A stretch of DNA of 64,000 nt from Nitrospirota bacterium (GTDB taxonomy: Bacteria > Nitrospirota > Nitrospiria > Nitrospirales > Nitrospiraceae). A model generated the notes under the pieces. That model did not search any database. It saw only the letters and a list, made by a program, of their open reading frames with translations, and had not been told where the DNA came from. Positions 16,160 through 24,581 of this stretch are shown here, in pieces. Location: contig NSIK01000004.1 in NCBI GenBank assembly GCA_002737345.1, positions 1 through 64,000 on the forward strand, in the 5' to 3' direction. How positions within the stretch are numbered: the first letter of the stretch is position 1; every line of letters begins with the position of its first letter. The translations under genes and the position numbers were made by a program.

Positions 16160-17056
16160 ATGACGCCGCATTTTACACAGGTCACGATTATCGGAGTCGG
16201 GTTGATCGGCGGATCGCTCGGCATGATCCTGCGCCGGAAGGGTTTGACGGCAAGGGTCGTTGGGGTCGGGCGGCGCATCGAAAACTTGAAGACAGCGGTA
16301 GAGCTGGGCGCGATCGATCGCTACGTCATCGATCCCAAAGAGGGAGTGAAGGATGCCGATTTGGTTGTGCTGGCGACGCCGGTCGATACCTATGAGCGGC
16401 ATTTGACGGAATGGGCCTCCTGTTTGAAGCCTGGCGCGATTGTGACGGATGTCGGCAGTGTGAAGGGGCTTCTGGTGGAACAGGCTGAACGGGCCATGCC
16501 GGCCGGCGTCCATTTTGTTGGAGCCCATCCCATTGCCGGCAAGGAAAAGACGGGCGTGGCAGCCGGATCGGATCAGCTCTTTATGGGAGCCCGCTGCATC
16601 ATCACGCCGACGAAGACGACGGATCAACAGGCGCTCGAGCAAGTGACCGCGATGTGGCGGGAAACCGGCTCGGTGGTACTCACGATGGATGCCCATCTGC
16701 ATGACAAGATTCTCGGCGCGGTGAGCCATTTGCCCCATGTAGCGGCTTTTGCATTGATCAATGCGTTAGCTGAAATTCGCGACCAGCAGCTTCCCGCTCT
16801 TGATCTGGCGAGCCATTCTGGGGGCGGGTTGCGGGACACGACCAGGATTGCCGCCAGTTCGCCTGAAATGTGGCGCGATATATTTCTCTGGAACCGTGAC
16901 AATGTGGTCACGTTTATCGAGGCCTACGAGCGATCGTTGGGCCAATTGAAGGAGCTCATCCGAGTGGGTGATGCAGCAGGAATCGAAAAGGAGCTCGAGC
17001 GGGCCAGGCAGGAGCGGGAGAAGCTCTCCACGGGACCAGCTCTGTCCGCGCAGTAG
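16160..17056 (+). CDS. tyrA: Prephenate/arogenate dehydrogenase
   Basis: NAD(P)-dependent oxidative decarboxylation toward tyrosine. 298 residues. Rossmann motif [17 protein letters not shown] near residue 12, [30 protein letters not shown] (about 118-133), and the substrate histidine in [15 protein letters not shown]. No chorismate mutase or ACT domain is fused. With hisC next door, either prephenate or arogenate could be the substrate. aroA follows after four bases. Confidence 0.94.
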   Translation: MTPHFTQVTIIGVGLIGGSLGMILRRKGLTARVVGVGRRIENLKTAVELGAIDRYVIDPKEGVKDADLVVLATPVDTYERHLTEWASCLKPGAIVTDVGSVKGLLVEQAERAMPAGVHFVGAHPIAGKEKTGVAAGSDQLFMGARCIITPTKTTDQQALEQVTAMWRETGSVVLTMDAHLHDKILGAVSHLPHVAAFALINALAEIRDQQLPALDLASHSGGGLRDTTRIAASSPEMWRDIFLWNRDNVVTFIEAYERSLGQLKELIRVGDAAGIEKELERARQEREKLSTGPALSAQ

Positions 17057-17060
17057 ACCT

Positions 17061-18383
17061 ATGACGTCTTTGACTATCACCCCTGGCCGACCGTTACGGG
17101 GAACGATTGCCGTTCCAGGCGATAAGTCGATTACCCATCGCGCGATCATCTTGACCGCTTTGGCCAATGGCGTCAGCAGGGTTGCTCGCTATTGCCGAGG
17201 CGAAGACTGTCTCAACACGATGCGCGCGTTGCAGGCTCTGGGCGTCCGTATCGATGAATCGGTTGAGGAGTTGCAGATACAGGGAAAAGGCTTATGGGGT
17301 TTGACTGAGCCAAGCGGACCGATCGATTGCGGGAACTCAGGAACAGGCATTCGCCTTTTGACCGGTCTGCTGGCGGGACAGGATTTTTTTACGGTCTTGA
17401 CCGGCGATGAATCGATCCGGCGCCGTCCAATGGGGCGGATCGTCAAGCCGTTGCGGGAAATGGGCGCGAGCATCGCAGGCCGTAAGGGTGGTGAGCTGGC
17501 CCCTCTCGCCGTGACGGGGAGGCGTCTCCGTGCAATCACCTATGCGTCGCCTGTGGCGAGCGCGCAAATTAAATCCGCCCTGTTGCTCGCGGCCTTGTTT
17601 GCCGAAGGGACGAGTCGTATCACTGAGCCCCGTCTCTCGCGGGATCATACGGAGCGGATGTTTCAATTTTTCGGTATCGGATTGAAGAGGGAAGGGACGA
17701 CCCTCTTGGTCGAGGGACGGCCCTCGGTCGGGTGGAATGGAGTTCCGCAACTTGTCGTGCCGGGCGATTTCTCTGCCGCTGCCTTCTTCATCGTGGGCGC
17801 GACGATTGTGCCCGGTTCGGATGTGACGATCCAGCATGTGGGGATCAATCCCAGCAGAACCGGTTTGCTGGAGGTGATGATGAGCATGGGCGCAGATATT
17901 CAATTGCTTAATCGGCGAGAAGAAGCGGGAGAACCGGTCGCCGATATCCGGGTGAAGTCGGCCAGATTGCAGGGGGTATCGGTCGGGCCGGATCTGACTC
18001 CTCAGACGATCGATGAGTTTCCGATCCTTTGTGTCGCGGCTGCGGTCGCGAAAGGAGAGACGGTTATTTCAGGAGCTGAAGAGCTGCGGGTGAAAGAGAG
18101 CGATCGGATTGCGACTGTCTCGAAGGAATTGCGCGCGCTGGGGGCGCAGATTACGGAACAGCCGGACGGGATGGTGGTGCGAGGATTGGGCACGGCAGAG
18201 AAGAATGGCTTCTTGCAGGCTGCGCATGGCCGCAGTCATGGAGATCATCGGGTGGCGATGTCGTTGGCCATTGCAGGCTTAACCGCATCGGCGCCGACTG
18301 TGATCGATGAGACTGCCTGTATCGAAACATCCTTCCCAGCCTTTCAGCGCACACTGTTGGAATTATTGACGGAACGTCACTGA
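17061..18383 (+). CDS. aroA: EPSP synthase (3-phosphoshikimate 1-carboxyvinyltransferase)
   Basis: Joins shikimate 3-phosphate and PEP, sixth step of the shikimate pathway. 440 residues from the ATG at 17061; the open frame extends upstream inside tyrA, but the family starts with an MTSLTITPGRPLRGTIAVPG-like strand. Visible: GDKSITHRAIILTALANG, the phosphate-binding GNSGTGIRLLTGLLAG, RDHTERMF, KESDRIATVSKELRALG and DHRVAMSLAIAGL. The final codons carry a promoter for cmk. Confidence 0.97.
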   Translation: MTSLTITPGRPLRGTIAVPGDKSITHRAIILTALANGVSRVARYCRGEDCLNTMRALQALGVRIDESVEELQIQGKGLWGLTEPSGPIDCGNSGTGIRLLTGLLAGQDFFTVLTGDESIRRRPMGRIVKPLREMGASIAGRKGGELAPLAVTGRRLRAITYASPVASAQIKSALLLAALFAEGTSRITEPRLSRDHTERMFQFFGIGLKREGTTLLVEGRPSVGWNGVPQLVVPGDFSAAAFFIVGATIVPGSDVTIQHVGINPSRTGLLEVMMSMGADIQLLNRREEAGEPVADIRVKSARLQGVSVGPDLTPQTIDEFPILCVAAAVAKGETVISGAEELRVKESDRIATVSKELRALGAQITEQPDGMVVRGLGTAEKNGFLQAAHGRSHGDHRVAMSLAIAGLTASAPTVIDETACIETSFPAFQRTLLELLTERH

Positions 18384-18393
18384 CAGCTATAAT
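18366..18393 (+). promoter_or_regulatory. Strong sigma-70 promoter for cmk-plsC-rpsA
   Basis: TTGACG (18366-18371), 16-base spacer, perfect TATAAT (18388-18393). It overlaps the aroA stop codon. The predicted start of transcription near 18400 leaves a leader of only about 7-16 bases before the cmk GTG, close to leaderless. Confidence 0.7.
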
Positions 18394-18406
18394 ACGGGGC
18401 CACGAC

Positions 18407-19102
18407 GTGGGAACTGTGACGGAGCATAAACAAGCGAATCAGTTGATCGTGGCGATCGACGGCCCTGCGGGTGTCGGCAAGAGCACGGCGGCCAAGTCGT
18501 TGGCGGCTCGATTGGGCTATCTCTATCTCGATACGGGAGCCCTCTACCGGGCGACGGCTTGGGCGGTGATTGAGTCAGGCTTGGATCCGGCTGACGAGGT
18601 GGCGGTTGCCGCCTTCCTGCCCAGTCTTTCGATTGAGATGCCGCTGCATCCCGGAACCGCTACGGTCTTGGTGAACCGCAAGGATGTGACCCGCGAACTC
18701 AGAACGCCAGGCGTGTCGGTCGCCGCATCGGTGGTCTCCGCTATCCCCGCAGTGCGGGCCTGGCTGTTGCCGCTTCAGCGACAGATTGGAGCGGGCGGAT
18801 CGGTGGTGGCGGAAGGGCGCGACATGGGCACGAGGGTGTTTCCCTCCGCAGATGTGAAATTTTTCCTCGAAGCGGATCCGAATGTCCGGGCGCAGCGCCG
18901 GCATCGGGAACTGGTGATTGCGGGCTATTCCGTGGCGCTTGAAGAGACCAATGCCGATCTGGCGAGCCGCGATACGAGGGACCGCTCCCGCGCGATCTCC
19001 CCACTGGTTCCTGCCGAGGATGCCAGACATATCGACACCTCGAATTTATCCGCAACCGAGGTGGTGGACCAGATGATGGCTGTGATTACGGCGAAGTTGT
19101 GA
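18407..19102 (+). CDS. cmk: Cytidylate kinase
   Basis: Phosphorylates CMP/dCMP. 231 residues. P-loop IDGPAGVGKSTAAKSLAARL (about 16-35), LYLDTGALYRATAWA, the central VAEGRDMGTRVFPSADVKFFL and RDTRDRSRAISPL. Start uncertain: GTG at 18407 or the in-frame GTG at 18416; neither has a clear Shine-Dalgarno. The cmk-rpsA neighbourhood is widespread in bacteria. The stop overlaps the plsC GTG start by four bases. Confidence 0.95.
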   Translation: MGTVTEHKQANQLIVAIDGPAGVGKSTAAKSLAARLGYLYLDTGALYRATAWAVIESGLDPADEVAVAAFLPSLSIEMPLHPGTATVLVNRKDVTRELRTPGVSVAASVVSAIPAVRAWLLPLQRQIGAGGSVVAEGRDMGTRVFPSADVKFFLEADPNVRAQRRHRELVIAGYSVALEETNADLASRDTRDRSRAISPLVPAEDARHIDTSNLSATEVVDQMMAVITAKL

Positions 19103-19755
19103 GCGGAGCGATCTATGGATTTTTGCGGATTCTCTTCCTGGCCATCGGGAAAATGTGTTTCCGCTATCGTGTCGTGGGGGCTGTTCCTAAGAGCGGCGGG
19201 TTCATCGTGGCAGCGAACCATGCCAGTTATCTGGATATCCCGTTCCTAGGTTGCGGGCTAGGGCGGCGGGCCTGGTATTTGGGGCGGAGCGATCTTTTTT
19301 CGATTCCCGGCGGCAAGGCCATCTGCCAATGGTTGGGATGGATTCCCTTGCGGACCGGTCGATTGGATCGTGACGCATTCGGCAAGGCAGTTAGTCTGAT
19401 CAAGGAGGGAAAGATCGTGGTGATCTTTCCTGAGGGGAGTCGCAGTCAGGACGGCAGGTTGCAAGTTCCCAAGCCAGGGATCGGCGTGATTGTGGCGCAG
19501 ACTGGCTGTCCGGTGGTGCCGGCCTATCTCAAGGGCACCTATGAGGTGCTGCCGATGGGCACGATGTGGCCGCGTTTTCGCCCCGTGACCGTGTTGTATG
19601 GCGAGCCCCTCACGTTTTCTCGGAACGGGGAACACGGAGAAGGGAAGCAGTTTTATCAGGAGGTGAGTCGCACCGTGATGGAGCGCATCGCCTCCTTAGG
19701 TGCCGTCGAGTCTTCGGTTCAGCAGTCCAGTGCCGGCATTCGCAACGCTGAGTGA
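19099..19755 (+). CDS. plsC: 1-acyl-sn-glycerol-3-phosphate acyltransferase
   Basis: Makes phosphatidic acid from lysophosphatidic acid at the inner face of the membrane. 218 residues. Catalytic HX4D motif in NHASYLD (H37-D42 region), GRSDLFSIPGGKAICQWLGW, the FPEGSRSQDGRLQ substrate-binding motif (about 113) and a hydrophobic N-terminus (YGFLRILFLAIGKMCF). GTG start overlapping the cmk stop (GTGA), so translational coupling is likely. Confidence 0.93.
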   Translation: MSGAIYGFLRILFLAIGKMCFRYRVVGAVPKSGGFIVAANHASYLDIPFLGCGLGRRAWYLGRSDLFSIPGGKAICQWLGWIPLRTGRLDRDAFGKAVSLIKEGKIVVIFPEGSRSQDGRLQVPKPGIGVIVAQTGCPVVPAYLKGTYEVLPMGTMWPRFRPVTVLYGEPLTFSRNGEHGEGKQFYQEVSRTVMERIASLGAVESSVQQSSAGIRNAE

Positions 19756-19783
19756 ATGTCGGTGTTTCTTTAACCATCAGCAC

Positions 19784-19797
19784 CCGACAGCTGTCGG
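19784..19797. promoter_or_regulatory. 14-base perfect palindrome in the rpsA leader
   Basis: CCGACAGCTGTCGG lies 17 bases before the rpsA ATG. It could be an operator or, as RNA, a hairpin next to the ribosome binding site; S1 is known to control its own translation in E. coli. Which of these applies here cannot be told from the sequence. Confidence 0.4.
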
Positions 19798-19814
19798 AAG
19801 GGTAGGATTCACCC

Positions 19815-21530
19815 ATGAGTATGGTTTTGCCATCGAGTGACCAGCAGTTAGACCGAGCGGCCTTAGCAGCCCTGTACGAGGAGACCTTCAAAAACCTTGA
19901 AGAGGGCACGATTACCGAGGGCCGCGTTGTTGCCGTGAGCAAAGACAAGGTCGTCGTCGATATCGGGTACAAGTCCGAAGGCATGATCTCGAACGATCAG
20001 TTCTCCACCGAGGAGCTCCAGAACCTCAAGGTGGGGGATCCGATCAAAGTCTACATCGAGGAATGCGAAGACGCGGACGGCAATCTGGTTTTGTCGAAAG
20101 AAAAAGCCGACAAGATGAAGATTTGGGAAGAGCTGGAGAAGCTCTTCAACGAAGAAAAGAGCATCGACGGCAAGATCGTAGCGCGCATCAAGGGCGGTAT
20201 GATGGTGGACATCGGCGTGAAGGCATTTTTGCCTGGCTCGCAGATCGACCTCCATCCGGTGCGGGATCTCGACGGGTTGGTCGGGCGCACCTTCCCCCTC
20301 AAGATCATCAAGATCAATCATCGCCGCGGCAACGTCGTGGTTTCACGGCGCGTGTTGTTAGAAGAGACGAGAGATTCGAAGCGGAAGAACACCCTCTCTA
20401 CGTTGAAGGAAGGGCAGTTGATTCAAGGCGTGGTGAAGAACATCACGGATTACGGGGCCTTCATCGACCTCGGCGGCATCGACGGACTGCTCCATATCAC
20501 GGACATGTCCTGGGGCCGTGTCGGTCATCCGTCTGAAATGTTCAATATCGGCGATAAGGCGGAAGTCAGCGTCCTCAAGTACGATCGCGAGACCGGACGT
20601 ATTTCACTGGGCTTGAAGCAGAAGAGCGCCGATCCATGGAGCGGCGTGGCCGGCAAGTACGCGATCGGCACCCGTGTTCGCGGCCGTGTGGTGAGCTTGG
20701 CCGATTACGGAGCCTTCATCGAGCTCGAACCGGGCGTCGAGGGATTGGTGCATGTCTCCGAGATGTCCTGGACGCACGAAGTGCGCCATCCGTCGCGCGT
20801 CGTTTCCATCGGGGATCAGGTCGAAGCGGCGGTGTTGAACGTGGATCCTGGCAGCAGGAAAATCTCGCTCGGGATGAAGCAGACTGCGCCGAACCCCTGG
20901 GATAAGGTGGAAGGGACGTATGCCATCGGCACGCGCATCGAAGGAAAGGTGAAGAGCCTCACAGACTTTGGCGCGTTCGTCGGGCTTGAAGAGGGCATCG
21001 ATGGATTGATCCATATTTCCGACATGTCCTGGACGAAGCACATCAAGCATCCCTCCGAGCTCTTCAAGAAGGGCCAGAAGGTCGAGGCCGTGGTTCTGCG
21101 GATCGACAAGGAAAAGGAGAGGCTGTCGCTCGGGTATAAGCAGCTAGGGAGCGATCCCTGGGACGCCGAGATCCCGAACCGGTACGGTGTCGGGGATGTG
21201 GCGGTCGGGAAGATTAGCAAGATCGCCGATTTTGGCATCTTCGTCGAATTGGACGGAGGCGTCGAAGGCTTGATTCACATCAGCGAGGCAGGTCTCGATC
21301 CGCAAGCCAAGCTGGAAGAGAAGTTCAAGCTTAGCGATGAAGTGACGGCCAAGATCATCAAGGTGGATCGTGAAGAGCGGAAGATCGCGCTCAGCCTGCG
21401 CGAGCACCAGTCGGATAGCGATCGCCGGCAGGTGGATGAATACCATTCTACCCAAGGCACGTTGGACCAGAGCTTGGGTCGCGCGGCAAAGCAGAGCCGG
21501 AAGCGTGGTTCAGCCGAGGACGAGAAGTAG
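19815..21530 (+). CDS. rpsA: 30S ribosomal protein S1
   Basis: mRNA-binding ribosomal protein. 571 residues with six S1 (OB-fold) domains. Repeated signatures DYGAFIDLGGIDGLLHITDMSW, DYGAFIELEPGVEGLVHVSEMSW, DFGAFVGLEEGIDGLIHISDMSW and DFGIFVELDGGVEGLIHISE mark domains 3-6, while domains 1-2 (about 25-190) are the more divergent ribosome-binding pair. The C-terminal tail is basic (AAKQSRKRGSAEDEK). It follows cmk-plsC with a 59-base gap containing a palindrome. Confidence 0.97.
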   Translation: MSMVLPSSDQQLDRAALAALYEETFKNLEEGTITEGRVVAVSKDKVVVDIGYKSEGMISNDQFSTEELQNLKVGDPIKVYIEECEDADGNLVLSKEKADKMKIWEELEKLFNEEKSIDGKIVARIKGGMMVDIGVKAFLPGSQIDLHPVRDLDGLVGRTFPLKIIKINHRRGNVVVSRRVLLEETRDSKRKNTLSTLKEGQLIQGVVKNITDYGAFIDLGGIDGLLHITDMSWGRVGHPSEMFNIGDKAEVSVLKYDRETGRISLGLKQKSADPWSGVAGKYAIGTRVRGRVVSLADYGAFIELEPGVEGLVHVSEMSWTHEVRHPSRVVSIGDQVEAAVLNVDPGSRKISLGMKQTAPNPWDKVEGTYAIGTRIEGKVKSLTDFGAFVGLEEGIDGLIHISDMSWTKHIKHPSELFKKGQKVEAVVLRIDKEKERLSLGYKQLGSDPWDAEIPNRYGVGDVAVGKISKIADFGIFVELDGGVEGLIHISEAGLDPQAKLEEKFKLSDEVTAKIIKVDREERKIALSLREHQSDSDRRQVDEYHSTQGTLDQSLGRAAKQSRKRGSAEDEK

Positions 21531-21554
21531 GTCCGAGTCACCGGGTTTCCGTAT

Positions 21555-21584
21555 ATGCCGGGAGGGCCTAGGCGCTCCCGGCAT
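21555..21584 (+). terminator. Stem-loop after rpsA
   Basis: Perfect 10-base-pair stem ATGCCGGGAG (21555-21564)/CTCCCGGCAT (21575-21584) with a 10-base loop, followed by TGTGAG and no T tract. It ends 20 bases before sppA; probably partial termination or a 3'-end stabiliser after the abundant rpsA message. Confidence 0.5.
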
Positions 21585-21604
21585 TGTGAGCGAACAGAAA
21601 AATT

Positions 21605-22498
21605 ATGGCTCTTGAAATAGATAAGCCAGCCAAGCGCAGCATCCTGCGCAAAGTATTTTGGGCGCTCGGCCTCGGGCTGGGGCTCTTCTTCCTGATAAAT
21701 CTGTTCGCCCCTGACCTGGATTTTTCGGTGGGGGACCGGGTGGGAGTGATTCGCATCGAAGGGGTCATCCTAGATGCGCAAGCCACGATCAGCGAGCTGA
21801 AGCGGTTTGCGGAGAATCCCTCCGTGAAGGCGATCGTCTTGCGGATCGATAGCCCCGGCGGTGGGGTCGTGCCATCGCAGGAAATCCATGATGCGGTGCA
21901 GCGGGTTCGCAGTAAACACAATAAGGCGGTGATTACCTCCATGGGCACGGTGGCCGCATCCGGGGGCTACTATATTGCGGTGGCGACCGATCGGATCATG
22001 GCCAACTCAGGAACCCTGACGGGAAGTATTGGGGTCATCATGGAGATGGCTAACGTCGAAGGGTTGTTGAAGAAAATCGGGGTAGAAGGCATCGTGATTA
22101 AAAGCGGGCGCTATAAAGATGTGGGGTCGCCGCTCCGGAAGATGAGCGACGAGGAGCGCGCGCTGCTTCAATCCGTCATGGACGATGTCCATCAGCAGTT
22201 CATCGAGGCGGTGGCGGCGGGGCGCGGACTCGATCGGGCGGTTGTGCAGGCCTTGGCGGACGGCAGGATTTTCACGGGTCGTCAGGCCAAAGCATCGAAG
22301 CTGGTAGACGAACTCGGCGATTTGGACGATGCCATCCAGCTTGCTGCGGATGTGGCCGGCATCGAGGGGGAGCCGAAAGTCATTGAGCCGCGCCGGCGAT
22401 TTTCGATCAGAGAGTTGATCGAGTCGCGTCTGTCAGTGCTCTTTCCTAAGTTAGATTTTTATTCCGGGGTCGGGTTGAAGTATCTTATGGCGTTTTAG
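21605..22498 (+). CDS. sppA: Signal peptide peptidase SppA (S49 family)
   Basis: Membrane serine protease that degrades cleaved signal peptides. 297 residues, the short bacterial form. One transmembrane segment at about 14-36 (VFWALGLGLGLFFLINLF). Ser/Lys dyad: nucleophile in GTVAASGGYYIAVA (about 118-131), preceded by IDSPGGGVVPSQEIHDAV, and the lysine in IKSGRYKDVGSPLRKM (about 162). Lies between rpsA and the IHF gene, as in many Proteobacteria-like clusters. Confidence 0.94.
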   Translation: MALEIDKPAKRSILRKVFWALGLGLGLFFLINLFAPDLDFSVGDRVGVIRIEGVILDAQATISELKRFAENPSVKAIVLRIDSPGGGVVPSQEIHDAVQRVRSKHNKAVITSMGTVAASGGYYIAVATDRIMANSGTLTGSIGVIMEMANVEGLLKKIGVEGIVIKSGRYKDVGSPLRKMSDEERALLQSVMDDVHQQFIEAVAAGRGLDRAVVQALADGRIFTGRQAKASKLVDELGDLDDAIQLAADVAGIEGEPKVIEPRRRFSIRELIESRLSVLFPKLDFYSGVGLKYLMAF

Positions 22499-22550
22499 CG
22501 CGGTCGGGTCGGCTAGTGAGTCGATTCACACCACGAAAGGGGAGCCCATT

Positions 22551-22832
22551 ATGACGAAGGCCCAGATCATCGAGCGTGTATCCGAACAGGTGACGACGTT
22601 GACGAAGCGACAGGCGGAAGTCGTCGTCAATATGATCTTCGACTGTGTGCGGGACTCGCTCAAGAATGGTGACAAGACGGAGATTCGAGGGTTCGGCAGC
22701 TTTCGGTTACGGGCTCGCCGGATGAAAGAAGGTCGGAATCCCAAGACCGGCGCGACTGTGGCGGTGCCAGCCAAGAAAGTGCCATTTTTCAAAGCCGGCA
22801 AAGAATTGAAAGAACTCCTGAACCAGTCATAA
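22551..22832 (+). CDS. Integration host factor/HU-family DNA-binding protein
   Basis: 93-residue histone-like DNA-bending protein. TKAQIIERVSEQVTTLTKRQ at the N-terminus, the GFGSFRLRARR hairpin and the arm GRNPKTGATVAVPAKKVPFFKAGKELK. The residues around the arm are more IHF-like than HU-like. Good ribosome binding site GAAAGGGGAG. The genomic partner subunit is not in the window, so alpha or beta cannot be assigned. Confidence 0.93.
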   Translation: MTKAQIIERVSEQVTTLTKRQAEVVVNMIFDCVRDSLKNGDKTEIRGFGSFRLRARRMKEGRNPKTGATVAVPAKKVPFFKAGKELKELLNQS

Positions 22833-22845
22833 CAGGAAGCAGACC

Positions 22846-23847
22846 ATGAGCTCACCAGATTCTCAGGATGCGGTCGGGATCGATGTCCGTTGGACGGACG
22901 AGGCCTCCCAACGTCTCGAGCGGGCGCCATTATTTTTGCGCGGCATGGTTCGCCGCTTGGCCGAAAAGAAGGCCAAGGAATTTGGCTATGCGGAGATTAC
23001 GGGGGAGATTCTCGATCAGTTCAAGAATCAAATGATGGGTGGGATGGGCGGCGAATCCGGCATGGCGGACGCAGCGGAGCAAATGGCGCAGGGCCATCTC
23101 CCCTGGACGGCTGCCGCTAAGGAACGGCTGAACACCGTGCCTGAATTCATGCGCGCCATGAGCAAACAAATTACCGAAGAGATCGCCAAGGAGCGAGGGC
23201 ATCTCGAGGTGAACGTCGATCTCTTCGAAAAGGTGGAAGCGCTGGGCGATCTCCGTGAGGCTTCGGCGCCTCCCTTGGAGTGGAGTGAGGGGGCCTTGGC
23301 TCAGCTGCACGAGAAGTTGAAAGAGTCACCGCCAATCGCCATGGAATTCGTCACGGATATGCTGAAGAGGGACACAGAAGATTTGGCGAGAGAAAAGGGC
23401 GTGACGCAGATCGACGAGGCGATTTTGCTGCAATTGTGGGGCGCTCCCCAAGAGCGGGTTACCTGGACCGATGAGGCTTGGAAGCGGTTGCAGACGTCTC
23501 CGGACTTCGTGCGCAGCGGAATCCGCAAGGCCGCCGAGCGGCGGGCTCGGAAACTCGGGCTTAAAGAGATCGATTCGGAGCATCTGACGGGCTTCCGGAA
23601 TCAGGCCATGATGAAAGCGGTCAAACGGATTCGCTCGTTCGGATACGACAAGCTAACGTTTGAGGCCTTCGATACGGCGCTGGAAAAGACCAAGCGCCTG
23701 CAGGGGAATGAGCAGGCGGAAAAACGTCTTCAGGAAATCCGCGGGCATTTTGCCGATCCGGGCGTGAAGAAGCCGGAAGGTGGGACGCTCGGCGCCGATT
23801 TGATGGGACGTTTTCGCCGGTACCTTAAGGGTGAAGGGTCGCTCTAG
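22846..23847 (+). CDS. Protein of four tandem PCP_red-like domains
   Basis: 333 residues, function unknown. Built almost entirely of repeats of the protochlorophyllide-reductase C-terminal domain: units start at VRWTDEASQRLERAPLFLRG (about 13), LPWTAAAKERLNTVPEFMRA (about 84), LEWSEGALAQLHEKLKESPP (about 144) and VTWTDEAWKRLQTSPDFVRS (about 204). Unit 3 is the most divergent. Each unit has a W-T/S-x-x-A start, a P-x-F/P-I turn and a second helix rich in K/E ending in an EIT or QID strand. No signal peptide or membrane segment. It sits 13 bases after the IHF gene, so it is probably co-transcribed. Confidence 0.75.
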   Translation: MSSPDSQDAVGIDVRWTDEASQRLERAPLFLRGMVRRLAEKKAKEFGYAEITGEILDQFKNQMMGGMGGESGMADAAEQMAQGHLPWTAAAKERLNTVPEFMRAMSKQITEEIAKERGHLEVNVDLFEKVEALGDLREASAPPLEWSEGALAQLHEKLKESPPIAMEFVTDMLKRDTEDLAREKGVTQIDEAILLQLWGAPQERVTWTDEAWKRLQTSPDFVRSGIRKAAERRARKLGLKEIDSEHLTGFRNQAMMKAVKRIRSFGYDKLTFEAFDTALEKTKRLQGNEQAEKRLQEIRGHFADPGVKKPEGGTLGADLMGRFRRYLKGEGSL

Positions 23848-23852
23848 CGACA

Positions 23853-23898
23853 GGATGTTTAAAATGCCGCCAGCTTCGTTTTCGCTTCGCAAGCATCC
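23853..23898. repeat. Intergenic hairpin repeat family A, short copy
   Basis: 46-base stretch after the PCP_red gene, from GGATGTTTAAAATGCCGCCAG to GCAAGCATCC, with ends GGATG/CATCC complementary. Same orientation as the minus-strand reading of the copy at 7681. Confidence 0.5.
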
Positions 23899-23988
23899 GG
23901 CCAGTTCGCACTAACACGCAATGGATTACTTGGGCAGTTCTCGCACACCGTTGTAGAGGGACAGGCTGGGCTGATTACTATTGAGGCG

Positions 23989-24017
23989 GAGAGGGGCCGT
24001 CACAGACGGCCCCTCTC
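23989..24017. terminator. Convergent terminator hairpin
   Basis: GAGAGGGGCCGTC (23989-24001), loop ACA, GACGGCCCCTCTC (24005-24017): a perfect 13-base-pair stem between a plus-strand and a minus-strand gene. No long T tract on either strand, but the stem is very strong. Confidence 0.65.
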
Positions 24018-24021
24018 TGAG

Positions 24022-24342
24022 CTAGACTGCCGCTGCTTGTTGCGGCCAGAACTTATGACGGATTTGCGGGAGCGGTTCGCTGTCTAAGTTGGGGATATCG
24101 TAGAGACAGCGATCGATCGTTGTGACTTCTTCTTCGGTTAGTTCCAGGAGGACTCTCGTCTTCCAGAACTGATCGAGGGCGAAATAATCTGCTGACTGGG
24201 GCTTCTCAGCCAAGAGCGCCTTCATCTTGTCGAATCCTGCCGTGTCCACACCGGGGATACGACCCTTATTGCGGTCGTGGCACCAATGCAGTATCTCGGC
24301 GATTCCATACACCGATAGGTCAATTTTCATCATCTTGCTCAT
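24022..24342 (-). CDS. Hypothetical protein
   Basis: 106 residues from the ATG at 24342 (MSKMMKIDLSVYG), chosen because GGAGGACCC lies directly upstream on the minus strand; a longer frame has no such site. Acidic/helical, with ILHWCHDRNKGRIPGVD and LLELTEEEVTTIDRCLYDIPNLD as its most distinctive stretches; no signal peptide. No family recognised. It is an isolated single gene, convergent with the PCP_red gene and divergent from the lipoprotein at 24582. Confidence 0.7.
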   Translation of the reverse strand: MSKMMKIDLSVYGIAEILHWCHDRNKGRIPGVDTAGFDKMKALLAEKPQSADYFALDQFWKTRVLLELTEEEVTTIDRCLYDIPNLDSEPLPQIRHKFWPQQAAAV

Positions 24343-24460
24343 GGGTCCTCCTTGCCAAAAAACAGTATATCCTAAACCTAACGCCGTTTTCAAAGCCTTG
24401 CTACGCCAGTCAGGACTGGGGAAACTGCGGTTTAGCGTGGATTGCTGCAGGGTGGATTGA

Positions 24461-24490
24461 TTGCCAGGAGAAAGCGCTGGTCTGTATACT
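24461..24490 (+). promoter_or_regulatory. Putative sigma-70 promoter
   Basis: TTGCCA (24461-24466), 18 bases, TATACT (24485-24490) preceded by TG one base earlier. About 90 bases before the lipoprotein start at 24582. Confidence 0.5.
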
Positions 24491-24581
24491 GGCGCGGCTT
24501 GCTTTAATGAGACGGCCTGTGAAGGCCATAGGTATGGAGAGGTATCTCCCTCTCGCCGGTTCCCTATGTGAGGAGTCCTCT

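Noticed and set aside
16968-18383. Longer N-terminus for aroA
   Set aside because: The extra 31 codons overlap tyrA and look out-of-frame; the family starts at the ATG at 17061.
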